Positions 1 through 5,648 of a stretch of DNA of 5,713 nt are shown here, piece after piece (the first letter of the stretch is position 1; every line of letters begins with the position of its first letter). This stretch comes from an uncultured Ruminococcus sp. GTDB lineage: Bacteria > Bacillota > Clostridia > Oscillospirales > Acutalibacteraceae. Under the pieces are notes generated by a model. It saw only the letters and a program-made list of their open reading frames with translations, did no database searches and had not been told where the DNA came from. The stretch is taken from assembly GCA_902767175.1 (NCBI GenBank), contig CACXGH010000109.1, positions 1 through 5,713 on the forward strand, written 5' to 3'. The position numbers and the translations under genes are program-made.

Positions 1-107
1 AAGAATAAATAATAATACAGAAACGCCCCTCGGCACATCTTTATTCTTTATTATTTATTCTCTATTCTTTATTATTTGAGCCCCCGAGCGAAGTGAGGGG
101 GCGTTTC
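1..107. repeat. AT-rich repeat patch closed by a GC-rich inverted repeat
   Basis: A 15-base direct repeat TATTCTTTATTATTT occurs at 42-56 and 63-77. A third, inverted relative lies at 2-13 (AGAATAAATAAT, complement of 50-61). A GC-rich inverted repeat flanks most of the patch: 20-31 (GAAACGCCCCTC) pairs with 95-107 apart from one bulged G. The right arm also takes part in a competing hairpin at 80-102. There is no coding potential. The patch lies directly 3' of the tRNA gene, so it may act as its transcription end, or be a degenerate miniature repeat element. The repeats are visible in the sequence; the role is inference. Confidence 0.55.
80..102 (-). terminator. Possible tRNA-Arg terminator hairpin
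   Basis: GCCCCC at 80-85 pairs with GGGGGC at 97-102, giving a 6-bp GC stem with an 11-base loop, six bases beyond the 3' end of the tRNA. Reading on the minus strand, the stem is followed by CTCAAATAATAAAG, which is not a U-run, so this is not a classical intrinsic terminator. The alternative longer pairing (95-107 with 20-31) is followed on the minus strand by TGTATTATTATTTATTC, which is U-rich and could serve better. Which fold ends transcription cannot be settled from sequence alone. Confidence 0.35.
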
Positions 108-181
108 CGTCCTCGGCGGGATTCGAACCCACGGCCTTTCGCTTAGGAGGCGAACGCTCTATCCAGCTGAGCTACGAAGAC
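108..181 (-). tRNA. tRNA-Arg (anticodon CCT)
   Basis: The minus strand folds into a full 74-base cloverleaf. It has a 7-bp acceptor stem (GTCTTCG with CGAGGAC, one G-U pair), a D-arm GCTC/GAGC, and an anticodon stem TTCGC/GCGAA around the loop CTCCTAA. It has a 5-base variable loop AGGCC and a T-arm GTGGG-TTCGAAT-CCCGC. Anticodon CCT reads the arginine codon AGG. The discriminator base is G and no CCA is encoded (the next bases are GAA), so CCA must be added enzymatically. The gene stands alone, with its own upstream promoter at 220-248, divergent from the DegV-family gene. Confidence 0.97.
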
Positions 182-219
182 ATATAAATACACCGCATAC
201 TAAGATACGATACTATATT

Positions 220-248
220 ATTTTACATTTTTATTCATTGATTGTCAA
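220..248 (-). promoter_or_regulatory. Promoter of tRNA-Arg
   Basis: On the minus strand there is a perfect -35 box TTGACA (248-243), a 17-base spacer and a -10 box TAAAAT (225-220). Transcription would start near 213, leaving a leader of about 32 bases before the mature tRNA 5' end at 181. The spacing and match are those of a housekeeping sigma-A promoter. Confidence 0.75.
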
Positions 249-364
249 GTGAAAATACTTCAATAATCAATTTATTGTTCTTTAAACATATAACGAAAAA
301 TAAGACAAAAGAAATGAGATAAAACACTCCGTATTGTCTAAAACGATAATTATTCAAATAGCGA

Positions 365-393
365 TTGATATTTTACTTCAATTATTATATACT
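365..393 (+). promoter_or_regulatory. Promoter of the DegV-family gene
   Basis: TTGATA (365-370) and TATACT (388-393) are separated by exactly 17 bases, each differing from the sigma-A consensus at one position. The predicted start is around 399-401, which would place it inside the left arm of the stem-loop at 396-438. The rest of 182-364 is AT-rich intergenic DNA in which I see no gene, only the divergent tRNA promoter. Confidence 0.65.
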
Positions 394-395
394 TA

Positions 396-438
396 AGGAA
401 GCGCTGAGCCGTAAGGCTTGATTTATTCAGCGGTTCCT
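396..438 (+). promoter_or_regulatory. Structured 5' leader of the DegV-family gene
   Basis: Bases 396-406 (AGGAAGCGCTG) pair with 428-438 (CAGCGGTTCCT) in 10 of 11 positions, with one G-G mismatch. Nested inside is a perfect 4-bp hairpin AGCC-GTAA-GGCT (407-418) capped by a GNRA-type tetraloop. The structure ends 21 bases before the Shine-Dalgarno site of the downstream gene. It does not itself hide that site and has no U-run, so a terminator role is unlikely. I do not recognise it as a named riboswitch. If transcription starts at about 400, the outer stem is trimmed to its inner part. Confidence 0.45.
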
Positions 439-459
439 GATAACGGCAGGAAAAACAAT

Positions 460-467
460 AAAGGAGG
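460..467 (+). promoter_or_regulatory. Ribosome binding site that fixes the DegV-family start
   Basis: AAAGGAGG, a near-perfect complement to the 16S rRNA 3' end, sits seven bases before the ATG at 475. It rules out the in-frame TTG at 418, which has no such site and lies within the folded leader. Confidence 0.9.
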
Positions 468-474
468 AGCAAAA

Positions 475-1350
475 ATGTCAAGAACAGCAATAGCTACTGA
501 CAGCAACAGCGGTATTACCCAATCAAGAGCGAAGAAACTCGGTGTTTATGTTTTGCCTATGACCTTCTACATAAATGATAAACAGTATCACGAGGAAGTA
601 GATATTTCTCAGAAGGATTTCTATAAGCTTATTTCGGAATCCAAGACAACTGTTTCTACTTCACAGCCCTCCCCGAATGAGCTTTCGGAATTCTGGCTCA
701 AAATACTCAAGGAATATGACGAGCTTGTGTATATTCCCATGTCATCGGGACTCAGCAGCTCATGCACAACCGCTTCTATGATAGCAAAGGACTTCGGCGG
801 CAGAGTTCATGTAGTCAATAACCAGCGTATCTCCGTAACACAGTATCAGTCCGTTGCAGATGCCGCTGTAATGGCAAAAAGCGGAATGTCCGGCAGGAAA
901 ATAAAGAAAAAACTTGAAGAGGATAAGCTCATCTCAAGCATATATATAACCGTAAATAACCTCAGCTATCTGAAAAAGGGCGGCAGAATAACAACCGCAG
1001 GTGCTCTCATAGCAAACGTCATGAACCTCAAGCCTGTACTGCAGATACAGGGCGAAAAGCTTGATGCCTATGCAAAATGCAGAGGAATGAAGGCTGCAAA
1101 GCTCAGAATGCTTGAAGCTATGCATGACGATTTTGAGGGCAGATTCAAGGAATATGTTGACAACGGTGAAATGGCTCTTTTATATTCATATTCCGATATG
1201 CCCGATGATGAAGTAGACCGCTGGAAAAAGGAAATTGAAGCTTCCTTCCCCAAGTTCAAACTCCGTGCAGAGCCTCTTTCCCTCAGCATAGGCTGTCATA
1301 TAGGTCCCGGCTCTCTTGCAATTGCCTGCTCAAAAATCACAAAGCCATGA
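475..1350 (+). CDS. DegV family protein (FakB-like fatty-acid-binding protein)
   Basis: This 291-residue protein has the usual length and landmarks of the DegV family. They are an N-terminal TDSNSGIT strand-turn (8-15), the lipid-pocket motif STSQPS (61-66), SSGLSSS (90-96), LSYLKKGGRI (163-172), KPVLQIQGEKL (186-196) and the C-terminal GCHIGPGSLAIA (273-284). Characterised members bind one fatty acid between two domains. The FakB subset presents it to the kinase FakA, which makes acyl-phosphate for phospholipid synthesis in the cytoplasm. No fakA homologue is in this window, and many clostridial genomes carry several DegV paralogues, so the ligand and partner remain unknown. The ATG start is fixed by a strong ribosome binding site. 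The gene appears monocistronic, with its own promoter, a folded leader and an intrinsic terminator. The family is certain; the FakB role is inferred. Confidence 0.95.
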   Translation: MSRTAIATDSNSGITQSRAKKLGVYVLPMTFYINDKQYHEEVDISQKDFYKLISESKTTVSTSQPSPNELSEFWLKILKEYDELVYIPMSSGLSSSCTTASMIAKDFGGRVHVVNNQRISVTQYQSVADAAVMAKSGMSGRKIKKKLEEDKLISSIYITVNNLSYLKKGGRITTAGALIANVMNLKPVLQIQGEKLDAYAKCRGMKAAKLRMLEAMHDDFEGRFKEYVDNGEMALLYSYSDMPDDEVDRWKKEIEASFPKFKLRAEPLSLSIGCHIGPGSLAIACSKITKP

Positions 1351-1365
1351 TTGACCGATAATAAT

Positions 1366-1403
1366 AACAGACATATTCTCAATACGGGAATATGTCTGTT
1401 TTT
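1366..1403 (+). terminator. Intrinsic terminator between convergent genes
   Basis: ACAGACATATTC (1367-1378) pairs perfectly with GAATATGTCTGT (1388-1399) around a 9-base loop and is followed by a short U-run (TTTTT, 1399-1403). It lies 15 bases after the DegV-family stop codon. The opposing methyltransferase gene ends at 1407, so the same hairpin could also stop transcripts from the right. Read on the minus strand, however, it is followed by TTATTATTATC rather than a clean U-run. Confidence 0.85.
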
Positions 1404-1406
1404 GTC

Positions 1407-2738
1407 TTATATAAGTCTTAATCCCTTGGGATATTTATTCTTAAGCCTTCCGCCGGAGCATTTACCGAAGCCTGTGATGATTCCCTCTACTGCTGCGGCA
1501 GTATATCCGGAGGGCAGACTGCATTCCAGCTCATGACCCTGCAGGAAAGCCTTTACCCGTTCATCGTCCGCTTTCATATCAAGAACCTGTCTCAGCTCTG
1601 ACGGGTGTGATGCCATAAAAAGCGCATGAGCAGGCTCAAAGCGTCCTTTCTTCAGTTCGCCTGCATAAATGCCTGCCCTTATCACTCCGGCATTTTTTAT
1701 ATCCGGCATAAGCTCAGGAATAATAAACACCTTATCATTAATAATGCTGAGTTCACCGTCCGGAAGCTTTATAAAAATTTCTGACAGCATTTTTCTTACA
1801 TCACTTACCCTGTTGTCAGGTTTTGACCTTAAAGCCGGCTTCACCGAACGGGTGCATTCTCCCTTCCGTCTGAGCTTTGCGGCAAAATGTCCTTCACCGC
1901 CCTCAATGGGGGTAATTCTTACGGCACAGGAAAGCTCTGTCTGCCGTCCTGTATGTTCTGTCAGCTCACAGCCTTCAAAATCCTGGTGACGTCTTAAGAA
2001 TTCCTTTATTACACCCTCATTTTCCTCATAGGAAAATGTGCAGGTCGAATAAACAAGCACACCGCCCTCTTTTACGGCTTTGCAGGCAGAATCAAGTATC
2101 GAGAGCTGTCTTTCGGCACAAGACCTGACGTGCTCACGGCTCCATTCCGCTATAGCATCGGGATTTTTCCTGAACATACCCTCTCCAGAACACGGAGCAT
2201 CTGCCAGCACCTTGTCGAAAAATCCCTCAAGCCTGTCACATAGCACCTCAGGATAACACGATGATACAACACCCTTTGAAATTCCCATTCTTTCATAATT
2301 GGACAGAAGTATCTGCGCACGGTTTTTAACGACCTCGTTAGACCAGATAAGTCCTGTTCCTCCGAGACAGGAGGCTATCTGAGAGCTTTTTCCGCCGGGA
2401 GCGGCACAAAGGTCAAGTACGGTATCTCCCTTATGTATATCAAGCAGGCTTACTGCCGATGATGCAGAAGGCTCCTGAACATAAAAAGCGCCTGCATGAT
2501 GCAGAGGGTGCCTGCCTATGCTCTGAATATCGTCACTGTAGTAATAGCCGTCCTTATAGAACGGGCTTTTTCTGACCTCAAAAGGCAAAAGCGGTATAAG
2601 CCTTTCCGGGTCGGTTTTCAGTCTGTTTACGGATATCCCCTTAAAAGGCTCATCGTCTGCTCTGTTCAGGTATTCTGTTATATCATCGCCGAATATGCCT
2701 TTAAGCTCGGCTATGAATTCATCGGGAAAGCTTATCAT
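1407..2738 (-). CDS. rsmF: RsmF-type RNA cytosine-C5 methyltransferase (NOL1/NOP2/Sun family)
   Basis: This 443-residue protein should methylate a cytosine in rRNA (or tRNA) using S-adenosylmethionine. It has the SAM-binding motif I DLCAAPGGKSS (109-119), the motif IV DAPCSGEGMF (180-189, with Cys183) and the motif VI STCTFS (231-236). Cys233 is the likely nucleophile and Cys183 the releasing cysteine, as in the family. RITPIEGGEGHFAAKL (274-289) ends the catalytic domain. The tail, roughly 310-443, ends in GKCSGGRLKNKYPKGLR and matches the C-terminal RNA-binding part of the YebU/RsmF type. The exact target base cannot be read from sequence. I chose the ATG at 2738 because GGAGG (2744-2748) lies five bases before it; an in-frame TTG at 2762 lacks such a site. 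It is the last gene of the cysE-cysS-cdd unit, after a 93-base gap with a stem-loop. Confidence 0.93.
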   Translation of the reverse strand: MISFPDEFIAELKGIFGDDITEYLNRADDEPFKGISVNRLKTDPERLIPLLPFEVRKSPFYKDGYYYSDDIQSIGRHPLHHAGAFYVQEPSASSAVSLLDIHKGDTVLDLCAAPGGKSSQIASCLGGTGLIWSNEVVKNRAQILLSNYERMGISKGVVSSCYPEVLCDRLEGFFDKVLADAPCSGEGMFRKNPDAIAEWSREHVRSCAERQLSILDSACKAVKEGGVLVYSTCTFSYEENEGVIKEFLRRHQDFEGCELTEHTGRQTELSCAVRITPIEGGEGHFAAKLRRKGECTRSVKPALRSKPDNRVSDVRKMLSEIFIKLPDGELSIINDKVFIIPELMPDIKNAGVIRAGIYAGELKKGRFEPAHALFMASHPSELRQVLDMKADDERVKAFLQGHELECSLPSGYTAAAVEGIITGFGKCSGGRLKNKYPKGLRLI

Positions 2739-2783
2739 AACGACCTCCAAAATTTTTTCCAATGCGAACGCCGCCGTAAACCG

Positions 2784-2829
2784 ACAGCGGAGGCGCCCGA
2801 AGAAAATTTCCTTGCGTGCGCTCCGCTGT
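2784..2829 (-). repeat. Long stem-loop in the cdd-methyltransferase gap
   Basis: ACAGCGGAG (2784-2792) pairs perfectly with CTCCGCTGT (2821-2829), and the stem continues for three more pairs (2794-2796 with 2818-2820) after a bulged G at 2793. The apex is A-rich. It starts two bases after the cdd stop codon. There is no U-run on the minus strand after the stem (CGGTTTACGG follows), so it is not a canonical terminator. It may protect or process the mRNA, partly attenuate expression of the methyltransferase gene, or be a small palindromic repeat. Confidence 0.65.
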
Positions 2830-2831
2830 AA

Positions 2832-3227
2832 TTACAGCCTGAAACTGAACGGAAGAAGCTCACTCAGCTTAATTGTCCTGTAATCATCGGGCGACTTTAC
2901 TATAATAACAGTAAAATCGCCTGTACAATGCTCAGCCATTGTCTGACGGCAGATACCGCACGGAAAACATTCTTCGCCTGCACTGCCTCCTGCAACCGCA
3001 ATAGCAGTAAACTCCCTCTCCCCCTCAGAAACAGCCTTTGCAAATGCTGCTGTTTCTGCACATACTCCGGCAGGAAACGAAGAATTCTCCATATTTACGG
3101 CTGTATAAATAACTCCGCTTTTTGCAAGAAGTGCCGCTCCTACCCTGAAATGAGAATATGGTGCATAGCTGTTTTCTCTCGCTTTACAGGCTTTTTCTGC
3201 AAGCACCGAAAAAATATTTTCTTTCAT
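2832..3227 (-). CDS. cdd: Cytidine deaminase
   Basis: This 131-residue enzyme matches the small, homotetrameric bacterial form that hydrolyses cytidine and deoxycytidine to uridine and deoxyuridine in pyrimidine salvage. The N-terminal SYAPYSHFRVGAAL (20-33) and NMEN (45-48, nucleoside-binding Asn and Glu) are present. So are the zinc and catalytic motifs CAE (56-58; Cys56 ligand, Glu58 proton shuttle) and PCGICRQ (89-95; Cys90 and Cys93 ligands). The residue after CAE is Thr59, where the Bacillus subtilis type has Arg. The ATG start at 3227 has an AAAGGG site six bases upstream that overlaps the cysS stop codon. A TTG at 3251 would overlap cysS and lacks a site. It lies 10 bases after cysS, implying co-transcription, although a link between cytidine salvage and cysteine supply is not obvious. 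Confidence 0.95.
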   Translation of the reverse strand: MKENIFSVLAEKACKARENSYAPYSHFRVGAALLAKSGVIYTAVNMENSSFPAGVCAETAAFAKAVSEGEREFTAIAVAGGSAGEECFPCGICRQTMAEHCTGDFTVIIVKSPDDYRTIKLSELLPFSFRL

Positions 3228-3237
3228 ATCCTGCCCT

Positions 3238-4638
3238 TTACTCTGTAACAACGATAGTTCCCTGAGGTGTATCCTTTATTGTAATACCCCTCGCCTTCAG
3301 TTCGTCACGAATTCTGTCAGCCTCTGCCCAATTCTTGTTCTTTCTTGCCTGTGTGCGCTCGTCTATAAGCTGCTGTATCTCATCATCTACACCGTCTTTC
3401 TCTGTGTAGAGAAGTCCGAGAACGTCAGCAAGCTCTGTATAAAGTGAAAGTGCAAAATCACAAAGTTCCTTTGAGGGTTTTGTCTGTGCATTTACATTGG
3501 AATTAATATCTCTTGCAAGCTCAAAAAGCGCAGAAATAGCGTCTGCTGTATTGAGATCATCGTCCATTGCTGCAATAAAGTCATTCCTGTGAGTAAGAAG
3601 CAGCTCCTTTACCTTATCTTCACCCTCACGAAGCTCACCCGTTGAATTGGCAGTAAGGAAGGCAAGATCCTCACGGCAGTTATAAAGCCTGTCAAGGGCT
3701 GCCTTACACTGTTCGATTATTTCGACGGAATAGTTTATCGGGCTGCGGTACTGTGAAGAAAGCATGAGATAACGTACAGGCTCATATCCGTATTTTTCAG
3801 CGACCTCACGGACGGTAAAGAAGTTATTTAGCGATTTTGACATCTTGCGGTTGTCAACATTGATATAACCGTTATGCATCCAATAATGCGCAAAGGGGAC
3901 ATTATTGCAGCACTCACTCTGTGCAACCTCATTTTCATGATGAGGGAATATAAGATCCTGTCCGCCGCAGTGAATGTCGATAGTCTCTCCAAGATAGCGT
4001 CTTGCCATAGCCGAGCATTCAATATGCCAGCCGGGTCTGCCCTGTCCCCATGGTGACTCCCAATACGGCTCACCGGGCTTTGCTCCCTTCCAGAGTGCGA
4101 AATCCATAGGATCCTCTTTTGTATCGCCTATCTGTATACGCGCGCCTGCTTCAAGCTCCTCAAGCGGCTGATGAGAAAGCTTGCCGTATTCCTTGAAGCG
4201 GTTCGTACGGAAATATACGTCTCCGTATTCTGTAGAATAAGCATATCCCTTGTCCTCAAGAGTTTTTACCATATCAATGATCTGATCAATATTCTCCGTA
4301 GCACGGGGGTGTACAGTAGCCTCTCTTACGTTAAGACCTTCAGCATCTTTTTTATATTCGGCTATATATTTTTCGGAAACGGTAAGATAATCGCTTTCTT
4401 CCTCATTGGCTCTCTTGATTATCTTGTCGTCAATATCCGTAAAGTTCTGAACGAATTTTACTTTGTAGCCACGGTATTCAAGATATCTTCTCAGAGTGTC
4501 AAATACACATATAGGGCGGGCATTTCCGATATGGATAAAGTTATATACCGTAGGTCCGCAGGCATATATCCTTACCTCACCCTCATTGATGGTTTTAAGT
4601 TCTTCCTTTTTTCTTGTCATAGTATTATAGATCTTCAT
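3238..4638 (-). CDS. cysS: Cysteinyl-tRNA synthetase
   Basis: This 466-residue class I aminoacyl-tRNA synthetase attaches cysteine to tRNA-Cys with ATP. Its length fits the bacterial enzyme (about 460). The HIGH-type motif is HIGN (36-39, normal for this enzyme) and KMSKS is at 265-269. The zinc site that selects cysteine is intact: Cys27 (in YACGPT), Cys208 (in GWHIECS), and His233 and Glu237 (in FPHHENE). The C-terminal part, about 310-466, is the helical anticodon-binding region ending in the typical DTPQGT. The ATG start at 4638 lies only three bases after the cysE stop, and its ribosome site GAGGG (4646-4650) lies in the last codons of cysE. Translational coupling is therefore likely. 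Expression should follow the upstream cysteine T-box. Confidence 0.98.
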   Translation of the reverse strand: MKIYNTMTRKKEELKTINEGEVRIYACGPTVYNFIHIGNARPICVFDTLRRYLEYRGYKVKFVQNFTDIDDKIIKRANEEESDYLTVSEKYIAEYKKDAEGLNVREATVHPRATENIDQIIDMVKTLEDKGYAYSTEYGDVYFRTNRFKEYGKLSHQPLEELEAGARIQIGDTKEDPMDFALWKGAKPGEPYWESPWGQGRPGWHIECSAMARRYLGETIDIHCGGQDLIFPHHENEVAQSECCNNVPFAHYWMHNGYINVDNRKMSKSLNNFFTVREVAEKYGYEPVRYLMLSSQYRSPINYSVEIIEQCKAALDRLYNCREDLAFLTANSTGELREGEDKVKELLLTHRNDFIAAMDDDLNTADAISALFELARDINSNVNAQTKPSKELCDFALSLYTELADVLGLLYTEKDGVDDEIQQLIDERTQARKNKNWAEADRIRDELKARGITIKDTPQGTIVVTE

Positions 4639-4641
4639 AAT

Positions 4642-5295
4642 TCATCCCTCTTTATTATCTGTTATATTTTGAAGAGCAGTTTTAAGCTGCCCAAGCTCAC
4701 GTTCAAGCTGTGCGATTTTCTGTGCTACAGGGTCGGTAACATGGATCTGGTCAAGTTCACTGCAGGCAGACGGCTTTACTCCGTTAACACGGACTATCCT
4801 TGCAGGAACACCCACTGCGGTTGCGTTTTCGGGAACCTCCGTCAGCACTACGGCACCTGCGGCGATACGGGCGTTATCTCCTACCTTAAACGGTCCCAGC
4901 ACCTTGGCGCCTGAACCTACAAGAACGTTATTGCCGAGTGTAGGATGTCTTTTTCCGTGATCCTTGCCCGTTCCTCCGAGAGTGACATTCTGATATATTG
5001 TACAGTTATCGCCTATCTCTGTGGTTTCGCCGATCACGACGCCCATGCCGTGATCTATAAACAATCCCCTGCCTATTTTTGCCCCGGGATGTATCTCAAT
5101 CCCCGTCTTATGCCTTGCTCTCTGAGAAATAAAGCGTGCTATGAACTTCATATTATGTCTGTAAAACCAATTTGCCCTCCGATATGCCTTTACAGCCTTA
5201 TAGCCGGAATAGAGAAATCTTACCTCTGCCCTGCTTCTTGCCGCAGGGTCACGCTCCATTATAGACGCTATCTCATCGAATTTCTTTTTCGACAT
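4642..5295 (-). CDS. cysE: Serine O-acetyltransferase
   Basis: This 217-residue protein makes O-acetylserine from serine and acetyl-CoA, the committed step of cysteine synthesis. After a short helical N-terminus with the family motif RDPAARS (15-21), a left-handed beta-helix of hexapeptide repeats runs from about 63 to 168. Catalytic DH in FIDHGMGVVIGET is Asp81-His82, and the second active-site His is His117 in KRHPTLG. It is the short form common in Gram-positive bacteria (Escherichia coli CysE is about 273 residues). The tail (187-208) looks like a short coiled coil. The start at 5295 is preferred because GGGGTGG (5301-5307) lies five bases upstream. An ATG at 5319, eight codons earlier, falls just after the T-box terminator and has a poor site. 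It is the first gene of the unit, directly controlled by the tRNA-Cys T-box. Confidence 0.96.
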   Translation of the reverse strand: MSKKKFDEIASIMERDPAARSRAEVRFLYSGYKAVKAYRRANWFYRHNMKFIARFISQRARHKTGIEIHPGAKIGRGLFIDHGMGVVIGETTEIGDNCTIYQNVTLGGTGKDHGKRHPTLGNNVLVGSGAKVLGPFKVGDNARIAAGAVVLTEVPENATAVGVPARIVRVNGVKPSACSELDQIHVTDPVAQKIAQLERELGQLKTALQNITDNKEG

Positions 5296-5324
5296 TATTA
5301 CCACCCCATCTAAGGACATTATCC

Positions 5325-5361
5325 AAAAAAGCCCCTTTGTACCATAACAGTACAAAGGGGC
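5325..5361 (-). terminator. T-box terminator hairpin
   Basis: GTACAAAGGGGC (5350-5361) and GCCCCTTTGTAC (5331-5342) form a perfect 12-bp stem with a 7-base loop, followed on the minus strand by six U (5330-5325). Its promoter-proximal arm (GCGCCCC) overlaps the bases that pair with the T-box in the antiterminator, so the two folds exclude each other. Confidence 0.95.
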
Positions 5362-5579
5362 GCAGATCACTCCGCACGGTTCCACCCGTATTCAACAGCA
5401 ATATGCTGTCCTCAAAGCCTATAACGGCGGCTTCCGTGCAGACCTACTCAGCATTGCCTTCTGCCTGCAAGCTCCAAAGTGCATTTCACGAACGACCGCA
5501 TAATATCCTCACACCAAACGGATATCTCTCTGAATGCATTACCTTCGTTACTTCTCTTTCTCTCAGCCTTTACTGATAT
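5325..5579 (-). promoter_or_regulatory. tRNA-Cys T-box riboswitch of cysE-cysS
   Basis: On the minus strand this leader has all the main T-box parts in order. In Stem I, AAAG/CTTT and CGAA/TTCG bracket a specifier loop with AGTA on one side and GAAATGCA on the other, giving specifier TGC (cysteine) at 5483-5481. A GATATCC/GGATAT distal arm follows. Next come a Stem II region with GAGTAGG, a Stem III hairpin ACAGCA/TGCTGT (about 5409-5395) and the T-box GGGTGGAACCGTGCGG (5386-5371). The TGGA in the bulge is complementary to UCCA, matching the U discriminator of tRNA-Cys. The antiterminator (T-box with TGCGCCCC) competes with the terminator at 5325-5361. Uncharged tRNA-Cys should therefore turn on cysE, cysS and whatever is co-transcribed. 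Confidence 0.96.
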
Positions 5580-5585
5580 ATTTAC

Positions 5586-5615
5586 ATTATACACGATATT
5601 TTAACAAAATGCCAC
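5586..5615 (-). promoter_or_regulatory. Promoter of the cysE-cysS unit
   Basis: On the minus strand a perfect -10 box TATAAT (5591-5586) is preceded, after 18 bases, by GTGGCA (5615-5610), a 4-of-6 match to the -35 consensus. Transcription would start near 5579, just before T-box Stem I. Confidence 0.75.
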
Positions 5616-5648
5616 ACTTAAAATAAAAAATATAACAAGCGTCGATGT

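Noticed and set aside
1..107. CRISPR array
   Set aside because: The repeats are short, AT-rich and only 21 bases apart in period, with no regular spacers and no cas genes.
303..339. Short inverted repeat AGACAA/TTGTCT in the tRNA-DegV intergenic region
   Set aside because: Only six base pairs in very AT-rich DNA with a 25-base loop, which is expected by chance.
418..474. In-frame TTG extension of the DegV-family protein by 19 residues
   Set aside because: The extension falls in the folded leader, has no ribosome site, and the ATG at 475 has a near-perfect one. The ATG form also begins at the family's usual N-terminus.
1669..1989. Plus-strand open frame opposite the methyltransferase gene
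   Set aside because: It lies wholly within the conserved methyltransferase on the other strand and has no family resemblance or start signal.
4171..4914. Long plus-strand open frame opposite the cysE-cysS junction
   Set aside because: It is antisense to two clearly conserved proteins, shows no recognisable domain and has no ribosome site. It is a shadow of their codon use.
5296..5385. Upstream extension of CysE
   Set aside because: It would translate the T-box terminator. The ATG at 5295 has a better-placed ribosome site and gives the normal family N-terminus.
5337..5576. Plus-strand open frame across the T-box leader
   Set aside because: It covers the folded T-box RNA on the other strand; its predicted protein has no domain and the frame is incidental.
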